The notes under the pieces were generated by a model. It was not told the origin of the DNA. It searched no databases and saw only the letters and a list, made by a program, of their open reading frames with translations. Of a DNA stretch of 64,000 nt, positions 25,148 through 34,439 are shown piece after piece. Made by a program: the position numbers and the translations under genes. How positions within the stretch are numbered: position 1 is the stretch's first letter; each line of letters starts with the position of its first letter. This DNA is from Theionarchaea archaeon (GTDB lineage Archaea > Methanobacteriota_B > Thermococci > Methanofastidiosales > SZ-28-30), in NCBI GenBank assembly GCA_018992685.1, contig JACVGT010000018.1, positions 124,001 through 188,000 on the forward strand. The letters run 5' to 3'.

Positions 25148-27628
25148 ATGAAGCCCTTTCTGACCACACTCGCTCTCTGCAGCATCGTGGTGACTGTTCT
25201 GGCACCTCCTGAAGCGAAACTGGCAGCTGTCTTCGTGCTGCTCCTCTTGCCTGGAGCAGGGATATCCCTCACCATGTACCCCAAGAGAGATTTCGTCGAC
25301 CAGATGGTCTTCTCGGTGCTGTGTGGTCTGGGGTTTCAGATCGTCTATGGCTACTTCCTTTCCATGGTATCCCATTTCTCTCTTGTCAGTTTGAGCGTCC
25401 CTGCTGTAGCGTTTTCTCTCTTAGCGGATTTCAAAGCGATGAAGACTGTGAGCCTTGATAAAAAGTCTCTCCTCATCTTTGTTCCCGCCCTCCTGTTCGG
25501 GTTGGCAACCTGGAACGTGGTGCCTGGAGAAGACGCAATTGCCCATTTACTGATAATTGAAGATATTGTCCAGGAGGCAGCTGTTCCCCAGACATACCTT
25601 TTGTATCCCGAAATTCCTACAATCATTTATCCCTTGGGTGTTCATATTCTCACAGCACAGCTCGAACTCTTTTCTGGGATGAACAATCTCATATTCGGAA
25701 TGGCTTCCTTTCTTGCTGCTGTATTGTGCTTGTCAATATACTGGTTTACCAAGACCATGTTTTCCACAGAAATGGGGCTTCTGGCAGGCGTTCTTGCAGT
25801 ATTTTCCACACTCCCCCCTTTGAACAGTGTCATTCTCAGCAATTATTCCACATTACTGGCCTATGTGATGACCTGTGCCGCAATAGGGGTGATAGTCAAT
25901 CTTAATTCGAGGAAGGATTTTAGGTTATGGGCTGTACTGGCCCTGCTGCTGGCTGCAGGAGCAGAGAGTCACCTTCTCTTTTTTGTGGTCCTGATACCTC
26001 TATCAGTGCTCTTGGTACAGGAGCTGAGAAAGAAGCCTCGTTCTTGGATCAACTACGTTCTCATAATCGGGCTGGCTGCCGTGTTCTGTCTGCCCTTCTT
26101 GCTGCGCATTTCTTCCGCCTACATTCCTTCCAGAGAAGCAGATTTCTCATCTGTGGAATATCTCGTGAGACAGGAAAGTCACTTCTTCCAACGATTCTCT
26201 GCTGACTTGGTTCCTCGAACCATTGGGATATGGATAACCCTGGTGGGCGCACTGGGATTCTTCCTCCTACAAAAATACCGATTGTTCTTTGGTGTATGGG
26301 CTGTCACATTCCTTTTTCTGGCCCTAAATAGTGCAATGGGCATCGAATTCCCATTATGGTACACTTTCTTTGCTCCTCGGATGATAGACCAGTTATTCAT
26401 CCCCTTTTCTGTGATGGGAGCCTTTTTCCTCCTGCAGATGAAAGACTTCTCTAGGCCAGGAGCTGTAATTCTTTCGGGAATCTTACTGCTGTCTGGATGT
26501 TCATATATCCTTCAGACCCCACGGGCAGACCGGGGAGAGCTGTTTCCCACCACATCCCCGTTTTTTGAGAATGATCAAAAGGGCATGATATGGCTCCTGC
26601 AGACTGAACAGGAGAGTATCATACTCAATGATTGGTGGACGGGGACGGGGTCTGCATGGATCCCAAGTCTCACCAGGAGAAAGGTGGTCTTTCCCTACAC
26701 CGTAAATGCTTTCTCCATAAATGTTTTTGCCCGCAAAGATTACGTTAAAGCGTTGAACTTGGCTCAGAAAGAACAGAAAAGCTTCCTAATTGCTGCATAT
26801 CCGGACTCTAAAGAAGCCCATGCCTATCTCAAGGAATGGCACGTAGATTATATATTTTTGTCCAGCTATGTTCTGGAGGAATCCAAATGGAGAGCCGCTC
26901 TGTGGAACCCCTATGGACTGACAGAGAGTCCCAACTATGAATTGGTGTTTCAAGATGGGTATACCTATATCTTCAACGTGAACAGTGAATTTGAATACAG
27001 CACAACCTTCAGATTGAAGGAGCTGGGTGAAGTCAACGTAGAACAGAGTACACCCACTGAGCTCGATGTGTCTCTCGGGTTGTTGAGTTTTCCGGTGGAC
27101 AGAATCCTGGATATCCAGTTTGAAGACGAAGGATTGGGACAGATCGAAGTGAGAACAGGGGATTCCCTTCTGGCACTGATTCCTCAGACTGACAGTAAGA
27201 GTATGGTTCATGTAGCATTCAGGCTCCCTCTTGATGTGGAGCGGATTACACTGTCCTGTCCAGATCGGCCCATAACTGTGGCAGCATCTGTTACCACGAC
27301 TTTCATGACCAGCATTTCCTGTGGAAATACCGTATTCATAGGAACGTCATGGCAGAAGGTAGAATCAGGATGTGAATTATACGATCAGGGACACATCTAC
27401 TTGATCAATCCTTCAGGAGAGGTGGCATTGACATACCTGGACGTGGGCGAAGGCAATGTGGATTTGAATGTCTTCCTCAAGGGTGAATGGCAGAAGGTAA
27501 CTACCATCTACCGGGAAAATGATGGATTGAAGAAGACGATTGTTCTGAAAATGCCTGAAGGATACACACTGCTGGACGTAGGAATTAAAACCTGGGGCGA
27601 CCCTCTCGTGCTTGTTGCAGTCGAATAG
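25148..27628 (+). CDS. GT-C-like polytopic membrane protein, copy 2
   Basis: An 826-aa paralogue of the preceding gene with the same order of parts: about a dozen helices, first-loop motif PGEDAIAHLLIIEDI with the acidic residue expected of a GT-C enzyme, YPLGVHIL, then ILNDWWTGTGSAWI (about residue 492) and a beta-rich C-terminal domain. It keeps the GT-C acidic/His pattern better than copy 1, where the corresponding stretch reads PGEQAGLFAF. TATA TTCTTAAATAGG (about 25117-25128) lies 25 nt upstream of the ATG, so it has its own promoter. Substrate unknown. Confidence 0.6.
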   Translation: MKPFLTTLALCSIVVTVLAPPEAKLAAVFVLLLLPGAGISLTMYPKRDFVDQMVFSVLCGLGFQIVYGYFLSMVSHFSLVSLSVPAVAFSLLADFKAMKTVSLDKKSLLIFVPALLFGLATWNVVPGEDAIAHLLIIEDIVQEAAVPQTYLLYPEIPTIIYPLGVHILTAQLELFSGMNNLIFGMASFLAAVLCLSIYWFTKTMFSTEMGLLAGVLAVFSTLPPLNSVILSNYSTLLAYVMTCAAIGVIVNLNSRKDFRLWAVLALLLAAGAESHLLFFVVLIPLSVLLVQELRKKPRSWINYVLIIGLAAVFCLPFLLRISSAYIPSREADFSSVEYLVRQESHFFQRFSADLVPRTIGIWITLVGALGFFLLQKYRLFFGVWAVTFLFLALNSAMGIEFPLWYTFFAPRMIDQLFIPFSVMGAFFLLQMKDFSRPGAVILSGILLLSGCSYILQTPRADRGELFPTTSPFFENDQKGMIWLLQTEQESIILNDWWTGTGSAWIPSLTRRKVVFPYTVNAFSINVFARKDYVKALNLAQKEQKSFLIAAYPDSKEAHAYLKEWHVDYIFLSSYVLEESKWRAALWNPYGLTESPNYELVFQDGYTYIFNVNSEFEYSTTFRLKELGEVNVEQSTPTELDVSLGLLSFPVDRILDIQFEDEGLGQIEVRTGDSLLALIPQTDSKSMVHVAFRLPLDVERITLSCPDRPITVAASVTTTFMTSISCGNTVFIGTSWQKVESGCELYDQGHIYLINPSGEVALTYLDVGEGNVDLNVFLKGEWQKVTTIYRENDGLKKTIVLKMPEGYTLLDVGIKTWGDPLVLVAVE

Positions 27629-27701
27629 GGCTACTAGGAATCCTTACCTGCTCTTGAGCCCCATGGGAAAACCTTTTTATAACCTCAGAAGGAGAAAAAC
27701 T

Positions 27702-28244
27702 ATGATTCTAGCAGGATCACCAACGGAATATGAGGCAGTAATGGAAGCTGCAAAGCTGATACTGGCTTCCATCAGGACTGCTCCTAAGTCAAGAGGACGG
27801 GATACAATCTGCTCCTGCATAGTGACAGGCGCAGAAAAACAGAAAGTGGCTGACTGGTTGATAGCCCGTAAGGAAAAGGCAGCCTTCTTTGAAAGAGATG
27901 GAATATGTGTAGAAAAGGCACAGGCTCTAATCTTGGTGGGAGTCAAGGGAGAACCTGTTGACCTCAATTGTGGTGGATGCGGCTTTAAAACGTGCCAGGA
28001 ACTCAGAAGTACACAGAAAATCCAGGGAACTGACTTCACAGGGCCGAATTGCATTTTCAAGCTGATGGATCTGGGAGTTGCCCTGGGATCTGCAGCCAAG
28101 ACTGCTAGCCTTCTCAATGTGGATAACCGTCTCTTTTATACTGCAGGAACTGCAGCTCACGCACTCGGATTCCTGGAAGAAGCAGATGTTATCATTGGCA
28201 TTCCTCTGGTCTTAGCAGGGAAAAATCCCTTCTTTGACCGGTAA
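27702..28244 (+). CDS. DUF2148 ferredoxin-domain protein
   Basis: A 180-aa protein of the DUF2148/COG4739 family, which has a ferredoxin-like cysteine cluster. Seen here: NCGGCGFKTCQEL and, later, GPNCIFKLMDLG. The family is found in anaerobic archaea and bacteria and has no fixed function; a redox role is inferred. A longer frame opens at 27612, but TATA ACCTTTTTATAACC (about 27671-27684) lies 25 nt before the ATG at 27702. It ends four bases before the stop of the convergent helicase gene. Confidence 0.85.
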   Translation: MILAGSPTEYEAVMEAAKLILASIRTAPKSRGRDTICSCIVTGAEKQKVADWLIARKEKAAFFERDGICVEKAQALILVGVKGEPVDLNCGGCGFKTCQELRSTQKIQGTDFTGPNCIFKLMDLGVALGSAAKTASLLNVDNRLFYTAGTAAHALGFLEEADVIIGIPLVLAGKNPFFDR

Positions 28245-28247
28245 CTG

Positions 28248-29795
28248 TTACTGGCTTCGTAACCACTTGACCATTCTCTGCATTTTCTTTTCTCTGCTGC
28301 GCTCTGCCCACAGATAGGCTTCATCCCTGGAGTCCTTAGTGATCAGGATGACGACTTTCCCCACTTCGGACCTCCCTGTCCTCCCTTTTCTCTGGATCGA
28401 CCTAATCTCAGAAGGAATTGGTTCATAAAACACCACCAGATCTACAGCGGGGATGTCTAATCCTTCTTCTGCTACTGAACTTGCCACCAGAATATTGTAT
28501 TCCCCCTTTTTAAAGTCCTCCAGGATCTTTTTCTGCTCATCCTGCTTCAATCCCTTGTCCGTTCGGGATGATTGTCCCACGAATCGCACAGGTTTTGCAT
28601 GCAGAATAGGCTGAACCTCTTCAAGAATTGAAGAAATCGTATCCCTGTACTGGGCAAACACAATGATGAGAGAAGCTTCTTTGGTGTAAAGTTGTCTCTC
28701 CAGTACTGCACGCAGGGCCCGTAACTTGGGATGTGATATCTCAGAACACGCCTGCACCTCCCGGTACAGTGCCTGAACTCTCTCGTCGTTGACAAGGATC
28801 TTCTCAGAACGTTTCTCGCAGGGGCCTTCAATCATTCGTTTCAGATAATCCCGCAGTGGATTAACACCCTGTGTTTCCAGAAGCTCCAGACAGTGATATA
28901 AAGAAATGGCCATTGCCTGATTCAAGTACGCGGCAAACCGGTATTTGGACCGGTACCCTGTGAGGTACCTGGGTATGTATCCTCTCAAATCCAGCAAATC
29001 CTTCTTGGATGTATATTCCTTTTTCTTGTAGGTCAGAAGTCCCAGATTGTTCAATTTCTCAATCTTTTCGTAGAGGAGAGGTTCCACCTTCCTTCTCAGA
29101 GCTTCCATTTCTGGAGTCAGCTCAACCTTATGCCATTCAATCTTGATGTCCTTAACATAACTGATGACGTCCTCATCCTGACGTACCCTGGCCTCCACAT
29201 TCTGTACATAGAGGTTTTCCATTACCTCCTTTATTTTTGCTTTCTGAGAACCCGGAGAAGCTGTCAATCCGAGAATCAAGGGCGCCTGTCTCTGATTGAC
29301 ATAGGACTGCGCTATCTCCACGTATGCATAGTCCCCGACTGCCCGGTGTGCTTCATCAAAGATTATGAGTGCTGTGTCCTCCAGGGTGTACAGGCTATTG
29401 TGCAAGTCATTCCGGATTACCTGGGGCGTGGAGAATATGAACTCACTATCTCTCCACAGATCCTTTCTCTTCTCTGGAACAGTCTTTCCAGTGAGCACAG
29501 TGCTGGACTTCATGACCAGCATTTCATCAAATGAGTGCTGATGCTGAAGTACTAAAGGCCTGGTAGGAGCAAGCATGACAACTTTTCCCTTTTTCATTAC
29601 ATCTGCTGCCACCAAAACGGCTATTACTGTCTTGCCAAGTCCTGTGGGAATAACAACGAGTGTGTTCTCCTTCTTGGCCTTTTCAGCAATATCCATTTGA
29701 AATGCCCTTTCCCGCACCGTTTTGGGTTTGATGGCAGGGTGAGAAACGAACCCTCTATCTTGGGCTACATAGTCATCCAGTTTCAGCTGCTCCAT
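28248..29795 (-). CDS. Hef-like SF2 DNA helicase without nuclease domain
   Basis: A 515-aa superfamily 2 helicase. Motif I is IPTGLGKTVIA, motif Ia APTRPLVLQH, motif II FDEAHRAVG, motif VI QRKGRTGRSE. The sequence matches the helicase part of archaeal Hef (FANCM-like), which remodels stalled replication forks. Full Hef carries a C-terminal XPF-type nuclease; this protein stops after the helicase core, so the nuclease would have to be a separate protein. A TATA box on the minus strand (about 29817-29828) lies 26 nt before the ATG. Divergent from the ferredoxin gene. Confidence 0.88.
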   Translation of the reverse strand: MEQLKLDDYVAQDRGFVSHPAIKPKTVRERAFQMDIAEKAKKENTLVVIPTGLGKTVIAVLVAADVMKKGKVVMLAPTRPLVLQHQHSFDEMLVMKSSTVLTGKTVPEKRKDLWRDSEFIFSTPQVIRNDLHNSLYTLEDTALIIFDEAHRAVGDYAYVEIAQSYVNQRQAPLILGLTASPGSQKAKIKEVMENLYVQNVEARVRQDEDVISYVKDIKIEWHKVELTPEMEALRRKVEPLLYEKIEKLNNLGLLTYKKKEYTSKKDLLDLRGYIPRYLTGYRSKYRFAAYLNQAMAISLYHCLELLETQGVNPLRDYLKRMIEGPCEKRSEKILVNDERVQALYREVQACSEISHPKLRALRAVLERQLYTKEASLIIVFAQYRDTISSILEEVQPILHAKPVRFVGQSSRTDKGLKQDEQKKILEDFKKGEYNILVASSVAEEGLDIPAVDLVVFYEPIPSEIRSIQRKGRTGRSEVGKVVILITKDSRDEAYLWAERSREKKMQRMVKWLRSQ

Positions 29796-29902
29796 GTATA
29801 GTGGTTTCTGTCATGGTTAAAAAAGGTTGTCCACTGGTTGGTTCCACCAGGTTGTTGTCAGTCAACAGGCTGAACTATATAGATGGGACCCCTAGAATCT
29901 GC

Positions 29903-30103
29903 GTGAAGCTACAGATAGCAAAAGACCGCTGTACACAATGCAGAAAATGCGTTGAGATTTGTCACAAGGGGCCCCTGATCTTTGATATTGATAAAAAGGA
30001 AATTAAGAACATGGATTACTGCAACCTGTGTCGTCTCTGTATTACTGTATGTCCTGAACATGCTTTGAAATGCCTTAATCATCGTCAATCATCAACCAGA
30101 TGA
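29903..30103 (+). CDS. Two-cluster 4Fe-4S ferredoxin
   Basis: A 66-aa ferredoxin with CTQCRKCVEIC and CNLCRLCITVCP, the two CxxCxxC...C sets for two [4Fe-4S] clusters, acting as an electron carrier. The frame extends to a GTG at 29801, but a TATA box (AACTATATAGATG, about 29871-29883) lies inside that extension and 25 nt before the GTG at 29903; a leaderless GTG start there gives the normal length of such ferredoxins. The radical SAM enzyme that follows is the likely electron acceptor. Confidence 0.75.
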   Translation: MKLQIAKDRCTQCRKCVEICHKGPLIFDIDKKEIKNMDYCNLCRLCITVCPEHALKCLNHRQSSTR

Positions 30104-30138
30104 GAAACCTTTATGTTCTTCTCCAGTATTGAAAGATA

Positions 30139-31113
30139 ATGTGCAACCTTGAGTGCCAGGGATATGCCAGAGGAAGCTGTCTCACAAAGACGGGGAGCAG
30201 AATGGTCCCTGCATGTGAAGCTACTCTGCTGAAAGAGGAAACAGTGCACCGGCTGGTGATGAGTGCGCACTTGTCCAGGCCGGAACACTACTTCTCTGTG
30301 TATCAGTCTGGATGCAACCTCACGTGTCTGAAATGCCACTCTCACGAGTTCACCCAGGTGGCCACAGGACACTGGTACTCCCCTTCTGACATTCTGGACC
30401 TGGCCAAAGGCTACGAACTTCAGGTTACCTATATAGAGAAGAAGGAGCACGTTACTGCCTTCCACGGAGCTTCAATGTGCAGAGGATGTGGGAGGTGCGT
30501 CACTCATGTGAGGCCGCGGTCATGTCCAGGTGTTGTGGACCCCACGCAAGTCGTCCTCTCGCCTCAGGGGTGGGGTCCAGCACGTAACATCATTGGATTC
30601 ACAGGAGGTGACATAACCTGCTGTCCTGACTTCTATGCAAAATGTGCCAGATTAATCAAGGAACAAACAGATCTGTATGTTCTCATTGAGACCAATGGGT
30701 TCGGATTGACTCCAGCGAACCTGGATATCCTCAAGAAGGCAGGTGTGGACTCTTTCTGGTTGGACATTAAAGCATTCAAGGATACCATTCATAAGACACT
30801 AACCGGGGTCTCCAACAAGCGGATACTGGAGCTGCCGTGGGAGATGAATCATATGGGATTCGTTCTGGAAGTCTCCACATTGTATATCCCTTCCTGGGTG
30901 GAAATTGACCAAATCGAGCACATTGCAGAGCTCCTGGTGGACGTTGATCCCGAAATACCTTTCACAATACTGGCATACTTTCCCAGCTTCAAGATGACGG
31001 AAAGATCCCCCACCTACGACGAGATGGTATCTGCATATGAAGTGGTGCGAAATGTGGGGCTCAAGAATGTGAGAATGGGCAACCTATCAGTAGTGTCTGA
31101 GACAGCCGAGTGA
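30139..31113 (+). CDS. Radical SAM protein with extra cysteine clusters
   Basis: A 324-aa radical SAM enzyme of the activating-enzyme type. The SAM cluster motif is CNLTCLKC (Cys59, 63, 66). An unusual cysteine-rich N-terminus (Cys2, 6, 14, 26) and a ferredoxin-like CRGCGRC at about residue 112 suggest one or two further clusters. GFTGGDITC is the glycine-rich SAM-binding strand. TATA AACCTTTATG (about 30105-30114) lies 27 nt upstream of the ATG. It follows a ferredoxin gene, its probable reductant. The substrate is unknown. Confidence 0.8.
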   Translation: MCNLECQGYARGSCLTKTGSRMVPACEATLLKEETVHRLVMSAHLSRPEHYFSVYQSGCNLTCLKCHSHEFTQVATGHWYSPSDILDLAKGYELQVTYIEKKEHVTAFHGASMCRGCGRCVTHVRPRSCPGVVDPTQVVLSPQGWGPARNIIGFTGGDITCCPDFYAKCARLIKEQTDLYVLIETNGFGLTPANLDILKKAGVDSFWLDIKAFKDTIHKTLTGVSNKRILELPWEMNHMGFVLEVSTLYIPSWVEIDQIEHIAELLVDVDPEIPFTILAYFPSFKMTERSPTYDEMVSAYEVVRNVGLKNVRMGNLSVVSETAE

Positions 31114-31319
31114 TGCACCAGAACTGTCGAGGACTGTGTCAGGATCACTGCTCTGAAATTCCCTGATGGAACGGCGAGTCAAGAGGTGATCGCTGAGATG
31201 ATCTGCATAACGTAGCATATGGTAGTGGAGCATCCCGAGCTGAAGGGATATCCCAGAAATGAAAAGCACTCCCGTGTCCGGGACTGGTGTATCCTCCTCA
31301 ACAGGCGGACCACAGTAAC

Positions 31320-32429
31320 TCAAAATCTGAATTCTTTCCTTCTTACAGTGAATTTCTCTACCACATCATCGTGAACGTGCACACCAATTCCTGGTCCTTC
31401 AGGAACAGTGATGGTTCCATCAGGATTCAGCATGAAGGGGTCAGTAATATCCTGATGATAGTACCTGTCAGTGGCTGAAATATCATTTGGCAGGCAAAAC
31501 CCGGGCAAGGAACTGAGAGCAATATTCGTGGCCCTCCCGATGCCGAATTCCAGCATGCCTCCAGCCCAGACAGGCACCTTGTTCTTCATGCAGAGATCGT
31601 GAATCTTCCGGGAAGCCGTCAACCCGCCTACCCGTCCATGCTTAATATTGATGATTTTGCAGCTCCCCATCTTCAAAGCTATCTCTGCATCTCGGACTGA
31701 TTCAATGGACTCGTCAAGGCAAAGTGGAGTGGCCAATTCCTTCTGGAGTACGGCGTGATCATACAAATCATCGTACCCCAATGGCTGCTCAATCATCATC
31801 AATCCATACTGGTCGAGTTCTTTCATGATGTCCATGTCGGCCAACGTGTAGGCAGCATTGGCATCTACCATCAACGGTATGTCGCCCATCTCTTTTCTGA
31901 TTCTCTTCACAACCTGGACGTCCCACCCGGGTTTAATTTTGACCTTGATCCTCTTATACCCTTCCGCCCATTTCTCAGCTACATTCTTTAGAAGCGTCTC
32001 CATTTTATCGATACCGATACTTACACCACTTTCAATTGTGGATTTATTTCCACCCAGAACTCGTGATAATGACACCCCTTTCTGGGTTGCATAGAGATCA
32101 TACAGTGCTTCCTCTATCCCTGCCTTGGCCATCGGATGGCCTCGAATTCTCTTGAATATTCCTTGAAGATCATCGGGAGTCTCGAATTCGCGAGATTCCA
32201 TTTCCGGTATAATGAAATCTTCCAAGATGTGCCATTCAGTGTTCACTGTCTCATAGGAATAGGAGGGTTTGTCCAGGGCTACGCACTCTCCGAATCCTTC
32301 CATCTCCTCACTGCAGAGGTGCACAATAATCTCCTGATTCCTCTCTTCCCTGCCAAAGCTGGTTTCAAAAGGGTAGATATACGGGATTTCTACAACTCGT
32401 AACTCAATTGCTTTTATCTTCATGGACAT
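31320..32429 (-). CDS. Enolase-superfamily enzyme, N-succinylamino acid racemase / OSBS type
   Basis: A 369-aa muconate-lactonising-type enzyme. The catalytic lysines are in IKVKIKP; the metal ligands are in VDANAAY, IEQPL and LDES; the second-face lysine is in NIKHGRVGG. This set is that of o-succinylbenzoate synthase/N-succinylamino acid racemases. No other menaquinone genes are seen nearby and the upstream gene encodes a GNAT acyltransferase, an arrangement known from Geobacillus for D- to L-amino acid conversion. It overlaps the GNAT gene by 26 bases; an ATG at 32423 is also possible. Confidence 0.85.
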   Translation of the reverse strand: MSMKIKAIELRVVEIPYIYPFETSFGREERNQEIIVHLCSEEMEGFGECVALDKPSYSYETVNTEWHILEDFIIPEMESREFETPDDLQGIFKRIRGHPMAKAGIEEALYDLYATQKGVSLSRVLGGNKSTIESGVSIGIDKMETLLKNVAEKWAEGYKRIKVKIKPGWDVQVVKRIRKEMGDIPLMVDANAAYTLADMDIMKELDQYGLMMIEQPLGYDDLYDHAVLQKELATPLCLDESIESVRDAEIALKMGSCKIINIKHGRVGGLTASRKIHDLCMKNKVPVWAGGMLEFGIGRATNIALSSLPGFCLPNDISATDRYYHQDITDPFMLNPDGTITVPEGPGIGVHVHDDVVEKFTVRRKEFRF

Positions 32430-33240
32430 CCTTCCGCAACAGGTAGTAAGTCCTTCTCTCCTCGTCTTTCATTTCTGATGTCACATTGTACACAGAATAC
32501 CCTGCAGAAAAGTACGTTTCAAATATCTGTCTGGTGATGTCACGCCATTCTTGAGCTATTCTCATGTCCTCCTCCTTGATGTTATTGATATCTGAGGGTA
32601 TTTCCAAAAGCAGTCTCTTGTTGGTCAGCCTCAGGTTGAGAGACGCACATTTCCTGATCCCATCCCTACTCTCAGTTTCATTGATAATTCCTGCCTGGGG
32701 AATCTTGTCCAGAATGGGTTGCTGGAAGGTGCCTTCAACCCGCCGCACCACGTCATCCGCTTTGACCCTCCACTCTACCAGAAGACGATCAGAAACCAGC
32801 CCCCTGTTTAGAGAGTCTCTCATCTCGCCATAATAGTTCTCACAGTACGTGCTACTCACGACGCCCAGTTTAGCGAAGTTGAAATATGCGTTTGAACTCT
32901 GCAGTGGATCAAATGTCCAGGTAACTAATTCCAGTCCCTGGGAAATCACGAATTCCCTCTGTTTCTGCTTCAACTGGTATCCCACTCCCTTGTATCGATC
33001 CAGAACACCTGTCACATGAGAATGGTGGTGCAGTTCTCCCTTGTAAAATGCCAAGAATCCCACCAGAATGCCAACCATGGTACCGTTCTCAAATGCCCCA
33101 AGTACAAGCCCCCCTTGTTCGTTGATCGGCTTGAGCACATGATGAGGTATGACATCACGATCATCAAATTTCCAGATCGCTTTCATGGTTTTTTCACAAG
33201 CCGTGTACTCTTCAGGAGTTTCCAGTCTTTTGATGATCAT
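32404..33240 (-). CDS. GNAT acyltransferase (COG3375 type)
   Basis: A 278-aa protein of the GNAT superfamily. The acyl-CoA-binding region is VTGVLDRYKGVGYQLK, and the family feature TWTFDPLQSSNAYFNFAKLG is present (about residue 110). COG3375 proteins often pair with N-succinylamino acid racemases and are proposed to be the succinyltransferases of that pathway. Here the racemase-like gene follows with overlap, supporting joint action. A minus-strand TATA-like element (about 33265-33275) lies about 30 nt before the ATG. The deacylase expected in the pathway is not in the window. Confidence 0.82.
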   Translation of the reverse strand: MIIKRLETPEEYTACEKTMKAIWKFDDRDVIPHHVLKPINEQGGLVLGAFENGTMVGILVGFLAFYKGELHHHSHVTGVLDRYKGVGYQLKQKQREFVISQGLELVTWTFDPLQSSNAYFNFAKLGVVSSTYCENYYGEMRDSLNRGLVSDRLLVEWRVKADDVVRRVEGTFQQPILDKIPQAGIINETESRDGIRKCASLNLRLTNKRLLLEIPSDINNIKEEDMRIAQEWRDITRQIFETYFSAGYSVYNVTSEMKDEERRTYYLLRKDVHEDKSN

Positions 33241-33305
33241 TATAGATCAATACCTGGTGGGTCTTATGAATATTTCTGTTGAACCAAAGAACGATGGATG
33301 AGCTA

Positions 33306-34439
33306 CTAGGCAGACCGCATGTCACATCTCAGGCTGCAATCATCGCACACTCTGGGACACGGTTCTACATGGATGACCACATCTTTTCTGAATTTTTTGG
33401 CGATGTCATCTTCAAGATGGTGGGCAAGCTGGTGAGCCTCTCGCAGTTCCATGTTCTTATCCACCAGAATATGGAAATCAATCTTCTGCCCTACATCCAC
33501 AGCGTGGCAAGACACGACTTCTTTGTGAGCCTCCACAATAGCTGAAATCTCTTCTTTCAAGGACTCATCCACAGTGAATCCATCGATGTGTACCACAGCT
33601 GACGCATTGAGCTCCTCCTCAATCTTTTGTTCCACGTCATCAGCTATGGCATGGGCTTCTTTCAATCCCATAGGCTCAACCTGTATGTGCATTGAAATGA
33701 CCTTTCTCTCCCCGTAGTGGTGCACATTGACACTGTGAATGTCTGTGATTCCTGCGTGTGAAGCAAGTCTCTTTACTTGAAAGATCAGGTCATCAGGAGG
33801 AGCCTTCCCCAGCAAAGTACTGGAGGCATCTCTGGCTATGGTGTAGCCAACATAAACGATAACGCCTGAGACTAACATACCCGAGATGGCGTCAACCCAG
33901 TAGTACCCGTAAATCGAGGCAAGAATACCAAATGCTACAGGGATGACTGCCAGAGCATCACTTCTGTGGTGCCAAGCGTCTGCAAGCAGGGCATGGGAAT
34001 TTATCTTCCGGGAAAGATACAGGGAATAGCGAGCTAGAATTTCTTTTGCGGCAGCAGTCGAGAGTATGACCAGAAAGAAGACAACGCTACCCTTGACTAT
34101 CTCGGGGCGATAGAGACGTTCAATTGAAGAGATGAAGAATTGAGCTCCCACTATCGCCAGCAGAATTGCAATAATAAGTGAAGCAATATCCTCGTAGCGC
34201 CCATGGCCGAAGGGATGTTCTTCATCCGGCGGCTGCTGGGAGAATTTGAATCCTATGATGACTACGAGGGACGTAAGGAGGTCTGATAGGGTATGGAACC
34301 CATCTGCAATGAGCGCGATTGAATTTATGTAAAACCCAACTCCGAACTTGACAAAGGAAAGGGCTAAATTAATCACTATACTCACTGCACCTTCCAGATA
34401 ACCATAATGTGCTCTTTCTTTTTCTGTGAGAGATTCCAT
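33306..34439 (-). CDS. Cation diffusion facilitator metal transporter
   Basis: A 377-aa CDF-family exporter that moves Zn, Mn, Fe or similar divalent ions out of the cell in exchange for protons. Helix 2 carries ADGFHTLSD and helix 5 ADAWHHRSDAL, the paired HxxxD metal sites. A cytosolic C-terminal domain follows, and the tail is longer than usual, with a second copy-like segment from about residue 285 (VHIDGF... VHVEPCPRVCDDCSLRC) ending in cysteines that could bind metal. TATA CCTTTAAAAGC (minus strand, about 34463-34473) gives a leaderless start. Confidence 0.92.
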   Translation of the reverse strand: MESLTEKERAHYGYLEGAVSIVINLALSFVKFGVGFYINSIALIADGFHTLSDLLTSLVVIIGFKFSQQPPDEEHPFGHGRYEDIASLIIAILLAIVGAQFFISSIERLYRPEIVKGSVVFFLVILSTAAAKEILARYSLYLSRKINSHALLADAWHHRSDALAVIPVAFGILASIYGYYWVDAISGMLVSGVIVYVGYTIARDASSTLLGKAPPDDLIFQVKRLASHAGITDIHSVNVHHYGERKVISMHIQVEPMGLKEAHAIADDVEQKIEEELNASAVVHIDGFTVDESLKEEISAIVEAHKEVVSCHAVDVGQKIDFHILVDKNMELREAHQLAHHLEDDIAKKFRKDVVIHVEPCPRVCDDCSLRCDMRSA

